This document shows, one piece after another, positions 41,583 through 54,173 of a DNA stretch of 64,000 bases (position 1 is the first letter of the stretch; each line of letters opens with the position of its first letter). The position numbers and the translations under genes were made by a program. The stretch spans positions 1,488,001 through 1,552,000 of the forward strand of contig NZ_ATLK01000001.1 of NCBI RefSeq assembly GCF_000737845.1. The letters run 5' to 3'. The notes under the pieces were generated by a model. It was not told where the DNA came from, did no database searches, and was given only the letters and a program-made list of their open reading frames with translations. Source of the stretch: Bifidobacterium bombi DSM 19703. Its GTDB lineage: Bacteria; Actinomycetota; Actinomycetes; Actinomycetales; Bifidobacteriaceae.

Positions 41583-43076
41583 ATGTCGGTCGAGCTTGAG
41601 GACATCCATGAGGAGTGCGGGCTGTTCGGTGTGTGGGGGCATCACGATGCCGCCCATCTGACGTATTTCGGTCTGCATGCGCTGCAGCACCGTGGGCAGG
41701 AGGGGGCGGGCATCGTGGCGAACGACCACGGATCACTCGCTGGGCACCGTGGCCTTGGGCTGCTTACCGACGTGTTCCGTGATGAAACCGAGATGCGGCG
41801 TTTGAAGGGTGACGGCGCGATAGGCCATGTGCGTTACGCCACTTCCGGCTCGAAGAACGTGGAGAATATCCAGCCGTTCCTGTTCCGTTTTCATGATGGT
41901 GACTATGCCCTTTGCCACAACGGAAATCTGACCAACTGCACGAGTCTTAAACGCGGCCTTGAGGCCGAAGGTGCCATTTTCCACTCGAATTCCGACACGG
42001 AGGTGCTCATGCACCTCATCCGTCGCAGCGACAAGCCGACGCTCATGGCGCGGCTCAAGGAGGTTCTTCCGCGGGTTCACGGCGGGTTCGCGTATCTGCT
42101 CATGACCAACGACGCACTTATCGGCATCTCGGACCCCAACGGCTTTCGTCCGTTGGAACTCGGCAGGCTGCCTGGGGGCGCGTACGTCCTAGCCAGCGAA
42201 ACGTGCGCGTTGGATGTGGTCGGCGCGCAGTTCGTGCAGGACATCGGACCAGGTCAGATAGTGACGGTCGACGACAATGGCTACAGCATCGAGACGTACG
42301 TGCCCGATCCGCAGCTTTCGATCTGTTCCATGGAATTCATCTATTTCGCGCGTCCCGATTCCAATATCTACGGCATCAACGTCCATTCGGCGCGTAAGCG
42401 CATGGGCGCTCGCCTTGCGTGTGAGGCACCGGTGGAGGCCGATATGGTCATAGCGGTGCCGAATTCCTCACTTTCCGCCACTTGCGGCTATGCGGAGACC
42501 AGTGGTCTGCCCAATGAAATGGGACTGATCAAGAACCAGTACGTTGCCCGCACTTTCATTCAACCGACGCAGGAGTTGCGTGAACAGGGCGTTCGCATGA
42601 AGCTCTCGGCCGTGCGCGGGGTCGTCGAAGGTAAGCGCGTCGTCGTGGTCGACGATTCGATAGTCAGAGGCACGACCTCACGGCGCATTGTGCGGTTGCT
42701 GCGCGAGGCTGGTGCGAAGGAGATCCACATGCGGATAAGCTCGCCGCCTTTGCGTTATCCGTGTTTCTATGGCATCGACATCTCCAACACCAAGGAGCTC
42801 ATCGCCGCCAAAATGAGCGTGTCTGAAATATGCGACTATATCGGAGCCGATTCCCTCGCGTTCCTGAGCCTGGACGGGTTGGTCGAGTCAATCGGCATGC
42901 ATGAGGATGCGCCATATGGCGGGTTGTGCGTCGCCTATTTCAACGGTGACTATCCAACGGCTCTCGACGATTATGAAGAGCCGTTCCTTGGGTCGTTGCC
43001 GCGGTCCGAACGTGAGCGGTTGAGACGCGAGTGGCGGTGCAGTGACTATCGCCATGACGCGGGCGTCGGAAAGTGA
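41583..43076 (+). CDS. purF: Amidophosphoribosyltransferase
   Basis: 497 residues from the ATG at 41583 (GGAGG 5 nt upstream); a longer frame from 41397 has no ribosome site. A short propeptide, [11 protein letters not shown], precedes Cys12, which becomes the N-terminal catalytic Cys after cleavage (CGLFGVWG). Further motifs: [29 protein letters not shown], and the PRPP loop [14 protein letters not shown]. It makes phosphoribosylamine, the first committed purine step. The segment that carries Fe-S cysteines in the Bacillus enzyme reads [12 protein letters not shown] here, so the cluster ligands are only partly kept. Confidence 0.94.
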   Translation: MSVELEDIHEECGLFGVWGHHDAAHLTYFGLHALQHRGQEGAGIVANDHGSLAGHRGLGLLTDVFRDETEMRRLKGDGAIGHVRYATSGSKNVENIQPFLFRFHDGDYALCHNGNLTNCTSLKRGLEAEGAIFHSNSDTEVLMHLIRRSDKPTLMARLKEVLPRVHGGFAYLLMTNDALIGISDPNGFRPLELGRLPGGAYVLASETCALDVVGAQFVQDIGPGQIVTVDDNGYSIETYVPDPQLSICSMEFIYFARPDSNIYGINVHSARKRMGARLACEAPVEADMVIAVPNSSLSATCGYAETSGLPNEMGLIKNQYVARTFIQPTQELREQGVRMKLSAVRGVVEGKRVVVVDDSIVRGTTSRRIVRLLREAGAKEIHMRISSPPLRYPCFYGIDISNTKELIAAKMSVSEICDYIGADSLAFLSLDGLVESIGMHEDAPYGGLCVAYFNGDYPTALDDYEEPFLGSLPRSERERLRREWRCSDYRHDAGVGK

Positions 43077-43184
43077 CGCTGTGACGGGCGAAGCAGCATT
43101 CGTGCCGAAGGATGCAGCCGATGCGGGAGAATTTCAGATAACGCGGCGAGAATCGCAGCGAACACAAGCAACAAAGGAGCATCA

Positions 43185-44333
43185 ATGCCACAGGCTTATG
43201 AAAACGCCGGCGTCAGCGTCGAAGCGGGATATGAGGTCGTCAGACGCATCGGCAAACACGTGGCCCGCACGTCCCGTCCCGGCGTCATGGGCGGCATCGG
43301 GGGGTTCGGCGGACTGTTCGATCTTTCGGGCCTGGGGTACCGGGAACCGGTGTTGGTCTCCGGCACGGACGGCGTGGGAACCAAACTCATGGTGGCCCAG
43401 GCCATGGGAAGGTTTGACACCATCGGCATCGACTGCGTGGCCATGTGCGTCAACGACATTGTGGCTCAAGGCGCTGAACCGTTGTATTTTCTCGATTACA
43501 TCGCATGCGGGCACAACGATCCGGTGTGTTTGGAACGAGTGGTTTCGGGCGTGGCCGATGGCTGTGAGCAGGCGGGTTGCGCGCTGATCGGCGGTGAGAC
43601 GGCTGAGATGCCCGGGATGTATGCCGCCGATGAGATCGATCTGGCTGGTTTCGCCGTGGGTGTGGTCGAAAAGTCCAGCCTCATCGACGGCGCCAGCGGT
43701 GCCACGGGCATCAAAGCCGGGGACACGCTCATTGCCCTTCCTTCCAGCGGCGTGCACTCCAACGGTTTTTCTTTGGCTCGTAAGGCGCTGTTCAACCAAG
43801 CCGGATACACCGTCGACACCCCGTTCGATGCGGTGATGGCGGATGACGGCGATCGTGGCGTTGCGGCCCGACCGCGTGTCGACGCCCAATCCGCCCGTGA
43901 AGACGGCATTGGCGCCGCCCCGACGCTTGGCGATGTGCTCCTGACGCCTACCAGGATCTACGTGAAGGCACTCATGCCGTTGGTGCGCGCCGGTCTGGTA
44001 AAGGGCGTCGCGCATATCACGGGAGGCGGCTTCATCGAGAACGTTCCACGCATGCTGCCGCAAGGTCTTGCCGCGCAGATCGATCTAGGTACGTGGCCCG
44101 TTCCTCCCATATTCGGGGCGATAGAGCGTGCCGGCTGCATCGATTGTATGGAGATGTACAACATCTTCAACATGGGTGTGGGCATGATGCTGGCTGTAGG
44201 CCACGATGAGGCGCAGGCGGCGCTTTCCATGCTCCGGTCCAATGAGGAGGAGGCGTACCGGGTGGGTGAGGTCGTCGTGCGGAACGATGATGGCGTGCGT
44301 GTCGTGTTCTCCGGTCCAGGTTTGGTGCGGTAA
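43185..44333 (+). CDS. purM: AIR synthetase (phosphoribosylformylglycinamidine cyclo-ligase)
   Basis: 382 residues. [16 protein letters not shown], the Gly-rich [41 protein letters not shown] and [16 protein letters not shown] are the family blocks. ATP-dependent ring closure of FGAM to AIR. AAAGGAG lies 5 nt before the ATG. Between residues 215 and 245 lies a short extra stretch ([14 protein letters not shown]). Last gene of the visible purine cluster; purD, purN, purE, purK, purB and purH are not in the window. Confidence 0.95.
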   Translation: MPQAYENAGVSVEAGYEVVRRIGKHVARTSRPGVMGGIGGFGGLFDLSGLGYREPVLVSGTDGVGTKLMVAQAMGRFDTIGIDCVAMCVNDIVAQGAEPLYFLDYIACGHNDPVCLERVVSGVADGCEQAGCALIGGETAEMPGMYAADEIDLAGFAVGVVEKSSLIDGASGATGIKAGDTLIALPSSGVHSNGFSLARKALFNQAGYTVDTPFDAVMADDGDRGVAARPRVDAQSAREDGIGAAPTLGDVLLTPTRIYVKALMPLVRAGLVKGVAHITGGGFIENVPRMLPQGLAAQIDLGTWPVPPIFGAIERAGCIDCMEMYNIFNMGVGMMLAVGHDEAQAALSMLRSNEEEAYRVGEVVVRNDDGVRVVFSGPGLVR

Positions 44334-44423
44334 AGGATTTGCTATCTGCGGTGCGGTTGCGTCCGGCGGGCGCACATCGGCATTGTAGGTCACGCCGGTG
44401 GCTCGACCCGCAATAGGTCGGGG

Positions 44424-44438
44424 CGGGAGGGACTCCCG
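44424..44438. terminator. Small hairpin between convergent purM and the ROK gene
   Basis: CGGGAG, loop GGA, CTCCCG. A 6-bp GC stem without a T-run; weak candidate. Confidence 0.3.
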
Positions 44439-44472
44439 TCATCGTGGCATAAGGATTGGGGAGCCTGGTCGG

Positions 44473-45666
44473 TCAGATGTCGTCTGATTCCCGCGAGGCG
44501 ATGGTCTCACCGCCCGTCGCCGCGGCTTGGGCCACGGCGACGGTGGCTCCGCGCAAGGTGATGTCCTGGCCGCACTGGCACCGCCGTATGGTGGTGCGTT
44601 TATGGAAGTTGGATGCGGTGGACCGGTTGAGGTAATGCTGAGCGGTGTCGATGAACACGTCGTTGACGATGTCGGGCGGCCCCCAGACGCAGACGTCCCC
44701 CATGTCGAGCAGTCCCACCGGCATGGCTATCGCCTGGGCCAGGTGTTCCCCCGCATCGGCGATCACCTGCCTGCGTTCGTTTTCGTTCGCCGCTCGGGCC
44801 ATTCGCTCGCGCAAGGCAGGTGCGGAAAGGATGGTCTCCAGGCAGCCGCGTTTGCCGCATGGGCATTGCGCGCCGTCGGGATCGACGACGATGTGGCCGA
44901 TCTCCCCGCTGGCGTAGTTTTCACCCACGATGGGTATGTCGTTGACCAATGTGGCGGCGCCGATGCCGCGGTCTATCTTGACGAACAGGAGATTCCCGCT
45001 CCCTTTGCCGAAGAATCGTTCGGTCATCATTGCGCAGATGACGTCATTGGTGACGCATACGGGCACTGCGAACCGTCGCTCCAACATTCCGCGCAGATCG
45101 ACGTCGTGCCAGTCCCATTCGGTTGAGGTGAGAATCACCCCGTCGTGCACGACTCCTGTGGCGGCGATGCCGATGCCGATGACCCGTCCGCTGTCGTTCC
45201 CGATTCGCAGCTCCTCCTTCCACAGGCGCTCAATCAGAGAGGCGATGATTTCGCAGTCCACGCCTTTTTGGGAGTCGAGTGCGATCTCCGCATGCTGCAG
45301 GGGCGTGCCGAGGAGATTGGTCACTTCGCCGCTGATGAGATGCTCCTGCGAAAGGTCGATGGTGATGATGCGCAGGCGTTCCCCATCCACGCCGAGCAGC
45401 ATGCCTCTCTTTCCCTTACCTGCGACATGGGTTTCGTAGCCCGACTCATAGATGAGCCCCTCGGAGAGCATGTCGTTGGTGACGTCGGAGATGGCCACGC
45501 GGGAAAGGCCGGTGGTGCGCCCCAGTTGCGCACGCGAATAGGCATGGGAGGGGTACAACAGGTTGAAGATCAACGAGCGGTTGTTGCGTCGTACGTCCGC
45601 CGGACTCGCCTTGCTTGAGGTGGCATGGGTGTGCAGATGGGCCGTCGTGTTGACGCTGACCGACAT
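44473..45666 (-). CDS. ROK-family transcriptional regulator (NagC/XylR type)
   Basis: 397 residues. N-terminal winged helix-turn-helix (about 25-85; SRAQLGRTTGLSRVAISDVTNDMLSEGLI), then a sugar-kinase-like ROK domain. Zinc-binding Cys cluster CPCGKRGCLET, GIGIAATGVV and GEIGHIVVDP are present. ROK repressors bind an amino sugar or sugar phosphate and release DNA. It is divergent from nahK-galT2, so it probably controls that pair with an N-acetylhexosamine or its phosphate as the signal (inference). GGGAGG lies 4 nt before the ATG. Confidence 0.9.
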   Translation of the reverse strand: MSVSVNTTAHLHTHATSSKASPADVRRNNRSLIFNLLYPSHAYSRAQLGRTTGLSRVAISDVTNDMLSEGLIYESGYETHVAGKGKRGMLLGVDGERLRIITIDLSQEHLISGEVTNLLGTPLQHAEIALDSQKGVDCEIIASLIERLWKEELRIGNDSGRVIGIGIAATGVVHDGVILTSTEWDWHDVDLRGMLERRFAVPVCVTNDVICAMMTERFFGKGSGNLLFVKIDRGIGAATLVNDIPIVGENYASGEIGHIVVDPDGAQCPCGKRGCLETILSAPALRERMARAANENERRQVIADAGEHLAQAIAMPVGLLDMGDVCVWGPPDIVNDVFIDTAQHYLNRSTASNFHKRTTIRRCQCGQDITLRGATVAVAQAAATGGETIASRESDDI

Positions 45667-48891
<3,225 letters not shown>

Positions 48892-49000
48892 ATTGCCCCG
48901 TTGGTCTTGCGTAAGATCAGCCTGCGGCGCTTCGCCGGTCGCCGGTGCTTTGTCATGTTGTCGAAACTATGATTGGTGTGGTACGACAAAGGAGGTTGGC

Positions 49001-49888
49001 ATGGTGGTGAAAGGTCTGAAAGCGCAAGACGACGAGGAGACGTTGCGAACGGAAGCGGGTTCCGGTTCGGCTGCTGCCGGTGATGGCCGTGGCCAGGAGA
49101 GTTCGCAGGTCGGTTTGAGTGTACGCAGGGCAGTGGTGACCGGCGCGTCCAGCGGCATCGGTCGAGCCACGGCCGAGGCGCTTGCGGCCGACGGATGGAG
49201 GGTCGTGGCGTTGGCGCGTCGCGAGGCGAAGCTGCTCTCGCTGGCGGATGAGCTCAACGAACGTTATGGCGCTGGAACGTGCATATATTCAATCTGCGAC
49301 ATCACGGACGAGGCTTCCACCCAGACCGCGGTCACGCGGGTCCTTTCGCTGGACGGCGGCGTCAAGGCGCTGGTGAATTGCGCTGGGGCGGCGTTCGGCA
49401 AGGATAGCGTGGAACATTCCAGTCTTGATGATTGGCGTAATATGTATGAGCTGAACGTCATCGGCACTTTGCGCATCACCCAGAAGCTGCTGCCTGCGCT
49501 CAAGGAGGCCCCCGGAGGCGGCACCGTAGTGGTCATCTCCTCCACGGCTGGCATTGAGCCCTATGAGGGTGGTTCGGGTTACTGTGCGGCGAAAGCGGCC
49601 GAGCGTGTCATGGCCCGGGTCCTGCGGTTGGAGCAGATAGGGCAGCCATTGCGCGTGATCGACGTTTCGCCGGGCATGGTGAAGACCGATGAGTTTTCAC
49701 TCAAGCGTTTCGGTGGCGATCGGGCGAAGGCCGAAGCGGTGTATCAGGGCGTTCCCGATCCGCTGAGTGCCGAGGATGTCGCGCAGTCCGTGCGTTGGGC
49801 GTTGTCACAGCCCGATACCGTGGATGTCGATTCAATCGTGGTGCGGCCTCGCGCGGAAGGTTCCTACACCAAAGTCGATCGGCATTAG
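49001..49888 (+). CDS. Short-chain dehydrogenase/reductase
   Basis: 295 residues from the ATG at 49001 with AAAGGAGG upstream; a longer frame from 48893 lacks one. The first 40 residues are an acidic, Ala/Gly-rich tail. Rossmann fold: VVTGASSGIGRATAEAL, NCAGAAFG, NVIGT, catalytic Ser in ISSTAG and YCAAK (Tyr and Lys). Resembles the YdfG-like 3-hydroxy acid dehydrogenases; Arg in LARREAK suggests NADP+. It stands 109 nt after galT2, so it may be separately expressed. The canonical lnp cluster has a GalE-like epimerase in this position, but this protein lacks the epimerase C-terminal domain. Confidence 0.88.
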   Translation: MVVKGLKAQDDEETLRTEAGSGSAAAGDGRGQESSQVGLSVRRAVVTGASSGIGRATAEALAADGWRVVALARREAKLLSLADELNERYGAGTCIYSICDITDEASTQTAVTRVLSLDGGVKALVNCAGAAFGKDSVEHSSLDDWRNMYELNVIGTLRITQKLLPALKEAPGGGTVVVISSTAGIEPYEGGSGYCAAKAAERVMARVLRLEQIGQPLRVIDVSPGMVKTDEFSLKRFGGDRAKAEAVYQGVPDPLSAEDVAQSVRWALSQPDTVDVDSIVVRPRAEGSYTKVDRH

Positions 49889-49901
49889 GCGGTGCGTCCA
49901 G

Positions 49902-49981
49902 CTTCCGGATTTTCCGTTTTCTGCTTTCCGCTCCTTGTCGCTTCCTGTTGCTGCGGCTCGCCTGTACGGAAAATCCGGAAG
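49902..49981. repeat. Perfect 16-bp inverted repeat with 48-nt loop between convergent genes
   Basis: CTTCCGGATTTTCCGT (49902-49917) and ACGGAAAATCCGGAAG (49966-49981) are fully complementary; TTTGTT follows. It sits between the SDR and tgt stop codons and could be a bidirectional terminator, or a degenerate mobile repeat end. Confidence 0.65.
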
Positions 49982-50045
49982 TTTGTTCTGTATATCCGCG
50001 GTTCGCGGCTTCCATCCGAAGCCTATCTGCACAACTTGCTGACCA

Positions 50046-51482
50046 TCACTTCATTAAACCGTTTTCGTAGTAGTGCGCCAGTGTTTCGTCCCGCAGCTCT
50101 TCGAAGTAGCCTGCATCGATCGAGGCGCGGATGTCATCAAGGAGCTTGACGAAGAAGTGCTCGTTGTGGATGGTGGCCAACGTGGCGCCGTTCATTTCAT
50201 GCGCACGCAGCAGGTGATCCACATAAGCGCGGGTGTAGTGAGTGCAGGTGTAGCACTCGCAGCCCTCCTCCAAGGGATTGAAGTCATGTTTGTTGGCGGC
50301 ACGTTTGATGTTGTAACGTCCATGTCGAGTGAATATGGCCCCGTTGCGTCCGCACCGAGCGGGTGAGACGCAGTCGAAGGTGTCGCCGCCGTTCTCGACG
50401 CATGCGAAGATGTCGTCGACCTCGGCGATTCCGAGCACATGCCTGGGGCGGTTCTCCGGCATTTCGTCGCAGATCCACGCGCAGGTGTCGCCGATGAGCC
50501 GTTTTTCGATGGCTCCCCCGATGCCTACTCCGTCGAAGTCGAGGGAGGCGATCTCCCTCGCCGCGCGGCGCCTTAGGTCCTCGTAATTGGCTCCTTGCAC
50601 CACTCCGTACAACGCCTGATAGGGTTTGCCTACGCGCTCGTGCGTCAGCCTCCGGTGCTCCTCGACGCATCGGCGCGCCCAGCGGAACGTGCGCTCTACG
50701 GAATGCTCCTGGTAGCCCCGGGTGTTCATCAGTGTGGTCAGCTCGTCGAAGGCGAACATGATGTCAGCACCGAGCTTGTGCTGGATGCCCATGGAAATTT
50801 CAGCGCTGAAACGGTGCCTGCTGCCGTTCAGCGGTGATTTGAACGTCACGCCGTCCTCGTCCACGAACGCTAGCCGTTCCTTGCCTTCCGCGATGACGTC
50901 GTCGTTCTTCATGTCGGTCACGTCCATCGCAAGGGTTTTCTTGAACCCCGCTCCGAGTGAGAGCACCTGGAATCCGCCCGAATCGGTGAACGTAGGGCCG
51001 TCCCAGTTCATGAACCGCGCCAAGCCGCCAGCTTCATCGAGCACCTCTTCACCCGGGCGCTCGAAAAGATGGAAAGCGTTGGAAAGCAGGCACTGCGCAC
51101 CGAGGTCCTTCATGGTCTCCGGCAGTACCCCCTTCATGGCGCTCTGCGTAGCGACCGGGACGAAAGCGGGTGTACGGATGTCGCCGTGCGGGGTATGGAT
51201 GATTCCCGTACGTCCGTAGCGCGCCCCATCGTGTCCTTTGCCCTGAGCGCAACTTTCCAGACGTGAATGCTGCTCGAAGCTGAATTCCGATCGATCGCCG
51301 GGCAGTCCGGGTCGGGCTCCGCGAGGGTGCTCGAGCAATCCTGAAGCGCTGTGGGCCAGGTGGCTTGCCGTGCGGATGGTTGAGTCGTTGTCCGCGGGGT
51401 GACCGCTGTGGTCGGCTGCTGCTGTCTGCAGGTGTCGGGCATCCGCTGCTGCGTCTGCGTTGGTTGCGGCTGTTGTGTTCAT
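50046..51482 (-). CDS. tgt: tRNA-guanine transglycosylase (queuine tRNA-ribosyltransferase)
   Basis: 478 residues from the ATG at 51482 (an in-frame start at 51506 is less likely). The first 95 or so residues are a His/Ala/Asp-rich extension that other Tgt proteins lack. The core has IRTPAFVPVATQSAMKG, FTDSGGFQV with the general-base Asp, DTFDCVSPARCGRNG with the nucleophile Asp, and the zinc site CECYTC plus a His in ATIHNEH. It swaps guanine 34 for queuine or its precursor in Asn, Asp, His and Tyr tRNAs. On the minus strand TAAAGT (51490-51495) ends 7 nt before the start, which fits a leaderless mRNA. Confidence 0.92.
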   Translation of the reverse strand: MNTTAATNADAAADARHLQTAAADHSGHPADNDSTIRTASHLAHSASGLLEHPRGARPGLPGDRSEFSFEQHSRLESCAQGKGHDGARYGRTGIIHTPHGDIRTPAFVPVATQSAMKGVLPETMKDLGAQCLLSNAFHLFERPGEEVLDEAGGLARFMNWDGPTFTDSGGFQVLSLGAGFKKTLAMDVTDMKNDDVIAEGKERLAFVDEDGVTFKSPLNGSRHRFSAEISMGIQHKLGADIMFAFDELTTLMNTRGYQEHSVERTFRWARRCVEEHRRLTHERVGKPYQALYGVVQGANYEDLRRRAAREIASLDFDGVGIGGAIEKRLIGDTCAWICDEMPENRPRHVLGIAEVDDIFACVENGGDTFDCVSPARCGRNGAIFTRHGRYNIKRAANKHDFNPLEEGCECYTCTHYTRAYVDHLLRAHEMNGATLATIHNEHFFVKLLDDIRASIDAGYFEELRDETLAHYYENGLMK

Positions 51483-51506
51483 AGTGTGTACTTTAGGAGG
51501 AACCAT

Positions 51507-52019
51507 GCCGAGCCGGTTCGACGCGGCGCTCCTGCACGCCTATGCCATGGACGTTCGGTAGCACAGGGCCGGTGTGGCGACGAAACGTCGATGTGTCCGT
51601 ATGGACACGAAATCTCGCCACATGGTGCCGTGCTCGGCTGTGGCGCGGAATGCTGCCGTGTCCATATGGCTTGCCAAGACGGCCACATTGGCATGTGTAG
51701 TCCTTCGACGTATCGGTGACTATGCACATGGAACATCGCGGATATCGATTTTCGGGAATAAAATTGGCTGAATATAAGCTGACAGAGTGTGGGAGCCGTG
51801 TGCAAAGCCCATTCCATACGGTTCACGCCATTTATTAGTATTGAAAACGTACATGCGACATGTAGAGGGTTGGTTTGGCGTGTGACGGGGTTTGGAAACA
51901 GGGATCGCTCTTCTATGGAACGTCCAGCAAACTTTCAGATAGCCTGTCTTTACTCATCTATAGCGAAACACATGAGGCGTCATCCGCTATGGCTGGCGCT
52001 TAACGATGAAGGAGTGATC
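51507..52019. other. Intergenic region between tgt and htrA
   Basis: Contains a strongly structured segment (51571-51692, entered separately) and about 330 nt of lower-GC sequence before the htrA ribosome site. No convincing promoter for htrA was identified, and no gene. Confidence 0.4.
51571..51692 (+). ncRNA. Candidate structured RNA, multi-hairpin
   Basis: An outer stem TGTGGCGA (51573-51580) / TCGCCACA (51615-51622) encloses the perfect hairpin GTGTCC-GTAT-GGACAC (51593-51608). An alternative small stem GACG/CGTC (51579-51589) competes with the outer one by two bases. It is followed by GCCG-TGCT-CGGC (51627-51638) and a nested stem GCCGT (51655-51659) / ACGGC (51679-51683) enclosing TGGC-TT-GCCA (51667-51676). 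GCCA-CAT-TGGC (51682-51692) closes the series. Four adjacent folding units in 120 nt is more than expected by chance. It could be part of the htrA leader, a regulatory RNA, or DNA structure. Confidence 0.4.
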
Positions 52020-53924
52020 ATGGCTGAAAATGACGACAGGTCGCTGTCCGGTGAGCAGCAGGCAGCTTCGCGGCGCGATGCGGGTCAGGCTGGGCAGGGC
52101 GGCCAGTCCAATCCGTTCAGCGGATTGTACGGTCAGGACACCGGTGTGAATGAGGGTGCGGCAAGTGAACAAGTCGGTGCCTCCGCTACGAAGGATGGCG
52201 TTGAAGTGGGCGGAGGTCAGCCTTCCGCCGAGCCGGGGTCAAATGGTGGGCCGCAGTCAGGTGAAACGCCTCAGTCTCGAGAAAACCAGACCCCGGAGCA
52301 TGTAAAAGACGGTGAATCGACGGCACCGCACAATGGTTTCGGTTCGAACCCGTATGCGGGGGTGGAGAACGGCCAGCAGCATACGCAGCCTATGCAGCCT
52401 CAGTATGGTCAGTATGCGCAGCCTCAATATGGTCAATTCGCACCGAGATCGGCAGGCGCCGAAGACGTCGATGCCGGGAGCATGACCGGCGCGGAATCCG
52501 ATTCTCAGCCTACGGAGCAGTTTGACGGTCAACCGACCAGACAATACGCTCAAGGTTTCGGCGTCGGTGGTCCGGTGCCTCCCGTGCCGGGTCAGGCGGG
52601 GAATGTGCCTCCATACGGAGCTGATTTCGGCGGCCCCATGAACCCCAACAATCCCATGAAGCCCATGAAGCGCAAAAAATCCAACGATAACGTACTCGTC
52701 GCAGTGGTTTCTGCAGTGCTCACGGCCATCCTATGCCTCGGATTCGGTTATGTGGCCTTGTCGAACGGATGGGTGCCCATTCATGATTCGAGTTCGATGA
52801 GCGGGATCATGTCGAACACCTCCGGTGAAGGCACCGCCAAGCCGCAAGGCGGCGCGGCGCCCGATTGGACCAGCGTTTCCAAGAACGTCTCGAATTCGGT
52901 CATCTCGATTCAGACCAAGGTGCAGGGCGGTGAGGCCAAGGGATCCGGTGCCATTATCGATACCGACGGGCATGCTGTGACCAATAACCACGTCATCTCT
53001 GGCAGTGAGGACATTCAGGTCACGCTGGCCAACGGGCAGATGTACAAGGCGAAGGTCACCGGCACCGATCCGACGACCGATTTGGCGGTCATTCAGCTGC
53101 AGGATGCTCCTAAGGACCTGACACCGGTGAAGTTCGCCAATTCCGACAAGCTCGCGGTGGGGGAGAACGTGATGGCAGTCGGCAACCCGCTGGGCTATGA
53201 CGACACCGCGACGACGGGCATCGTCTCGGCGATCAATCGACCGGTGAGCGTGATGGACGGGAACCAGTCTCAGATCGTTACCAACGCCGTGCAGATCGAC
53301 GCGGCCATCAATCCGGGCAATTCCGGCGGTCCTACCTTCAACGCCGCTGGCGAAGTGGTCGGCATCAACTCGTCGATCGCCACTGCTTCTTCCTCCTCGG
53401 GCCAAGCAGGTTCCATCGGCATCGGATTTGCCATTCCCTCGAACTTGGTCAAGAGCATCTCGGATGAAATCGTCAAGGATGGCGCTGCAAAGCACGTGAT
53501 CTTGGGCGTGACGATCAAGACCGCCTCGACGACGGCGGACGGCATCACCAGAACCGGAGCCCAGATCACCAAGGGTAGCGACGGTACGGCCGTGGCTTCA
53601 GGGAGCCCGGCCGCGAAGGCCGGTCTTAAAGAGGGCGATACCATCGTCTCATTCAATGATCGTGCGGTCGGTAGCAATTCGGCGTTGTTGGGTTACGTCA
53701 GGGCGGCATCGATCGGGGATAAGGCGGACTTGCGCATCGTCCGGGGCGGCAAGACCATCGAGGTCAACGTGACTCTCGACCAGGAGGAGAAGCAGGTCAC
53801 TGGTTCCAACCGCAAGGAAAAGAAGAGTCCAAGCTCCGGCAGTAACGGTCAGGGAGACGGCCAAGGCGACGACGGCGGCAACGGAGACGGCGGTGGGATC
53901 TGGGATCCCTTCGGCTTCTTCTAA
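52020..53924 (+). CDS. HtrA/DegP-type serine protease with PDZ domain
   Basis: 634 residues from the ATG at 52020 (AAGGAG 6 nt upstream). A long disordered cytoplasmic N-terminus (1-220), rich in Gly, Gln and Pro with QPQYGQYAQPQYGQ repeats, is followed by one membrane segment (about 224-246) and a trypsin-fold domain. The triad is His324 (NNHVIS), Asp354 (TTDLAV) and Ser435 (GNSGGPTF). A PDZ domain follows (about 500-595; KAGLKEGDTIVSFNDRAV) and then a Gly/Asp tail. A membrane-anchored quality-control protease acting outside the membrane on misfolded proteins. A strong terminator follows. Confidence 0.93.
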   Translation: MAENDDRSLSGEQQAASRRDAGQAGQGGQSNPFSGLYGQDTGVNEGAASEQVGASATKDGVEVGGGQPSAEPGSNGGPQSGETPQSRENQTPEHVKDGESTAPHNGFGSNPYAGVENGQQHTQPMQPQYGQYAQPQYGQFAPRSAGAEDVDAGSMTGAESDSQPTEQFDGQPTRQYAQGFGVGGPVPPVPGQAGNVPPYGADFGGPMNPNNPMKPMKRKKSNDNVLVAVVSAVLTAILCLGFGYVALSNGWVPIHDSSSMSGIMSNTSGEGTAKPQGGAAPDWTSVSKNVSNSVISIQTKVQGGEAKGSGAIIDTDGHAVTNNHVISGSEDIQVTLANGQMYKAKVTGTDPTTDLAVIQLQDAPKDLTPVKFANSDKLAVGENVMAVGNPLGYDDTATTGIVSAINRPVSVMDGNQSQIVTNAVQIDAAINPGNSGGPTFNAAGEVVGINSSIATASSSSGQAGSIGIGFAIPSNLVKSISDEIVKDGAAKHVILGVTIKTASTTADGITRTGAQITKGSDGTAVASGSPAAKAGLKEGDTIVSFNDRAVGSNSALLGYVRAASIGDKADLRIVRGGKTIEVNVTLDQEEKQVTGSNRKEKKSPSSGSNGQGDGQGDDGGNGDGGGIWDPFGFF

Positions 53925-53968
53925 ACCAGTGCGATTGGTGAGTCGTTGAGTCTTGCAGCGGTTCGTAT

Positions 53969-54004
53969 GAGGTGGCGCGACGTGGATCGCGCCACCTCTT
54001 TTTT
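53969..54004 (+). terminator. Intrinsic terminator of htrA
   Basis: GAGGTGGCGCGA (53969-53980) and TCGCGCCACCTC (53987-53998), a perfect 12-bp stem, followed by TTTTTTG. Confidence 0.88.
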
Positions 54005-54173
54005 GTATGTGTGCGTAGACACGTGCCCGGGGTGGTGCGGTTGGCGCTCGATGAAGCACGGAAGATCCATCCGATTCAACCATGAGCATTGCTGTCCCGC
54101 CTGGGAGAAGCGTTTGTCGGGTTTTCACGGAATCTGTTTCCGTGGTACTCGGGGTTGCGATAAAGTGGTTGAT

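Noticed and set aside
51504-51560. 18-codon plus-strand frame with a good ribosome site at the tgt start
   Set aside because: Very short and overlaps the tgt promoter region; probably coincidence.
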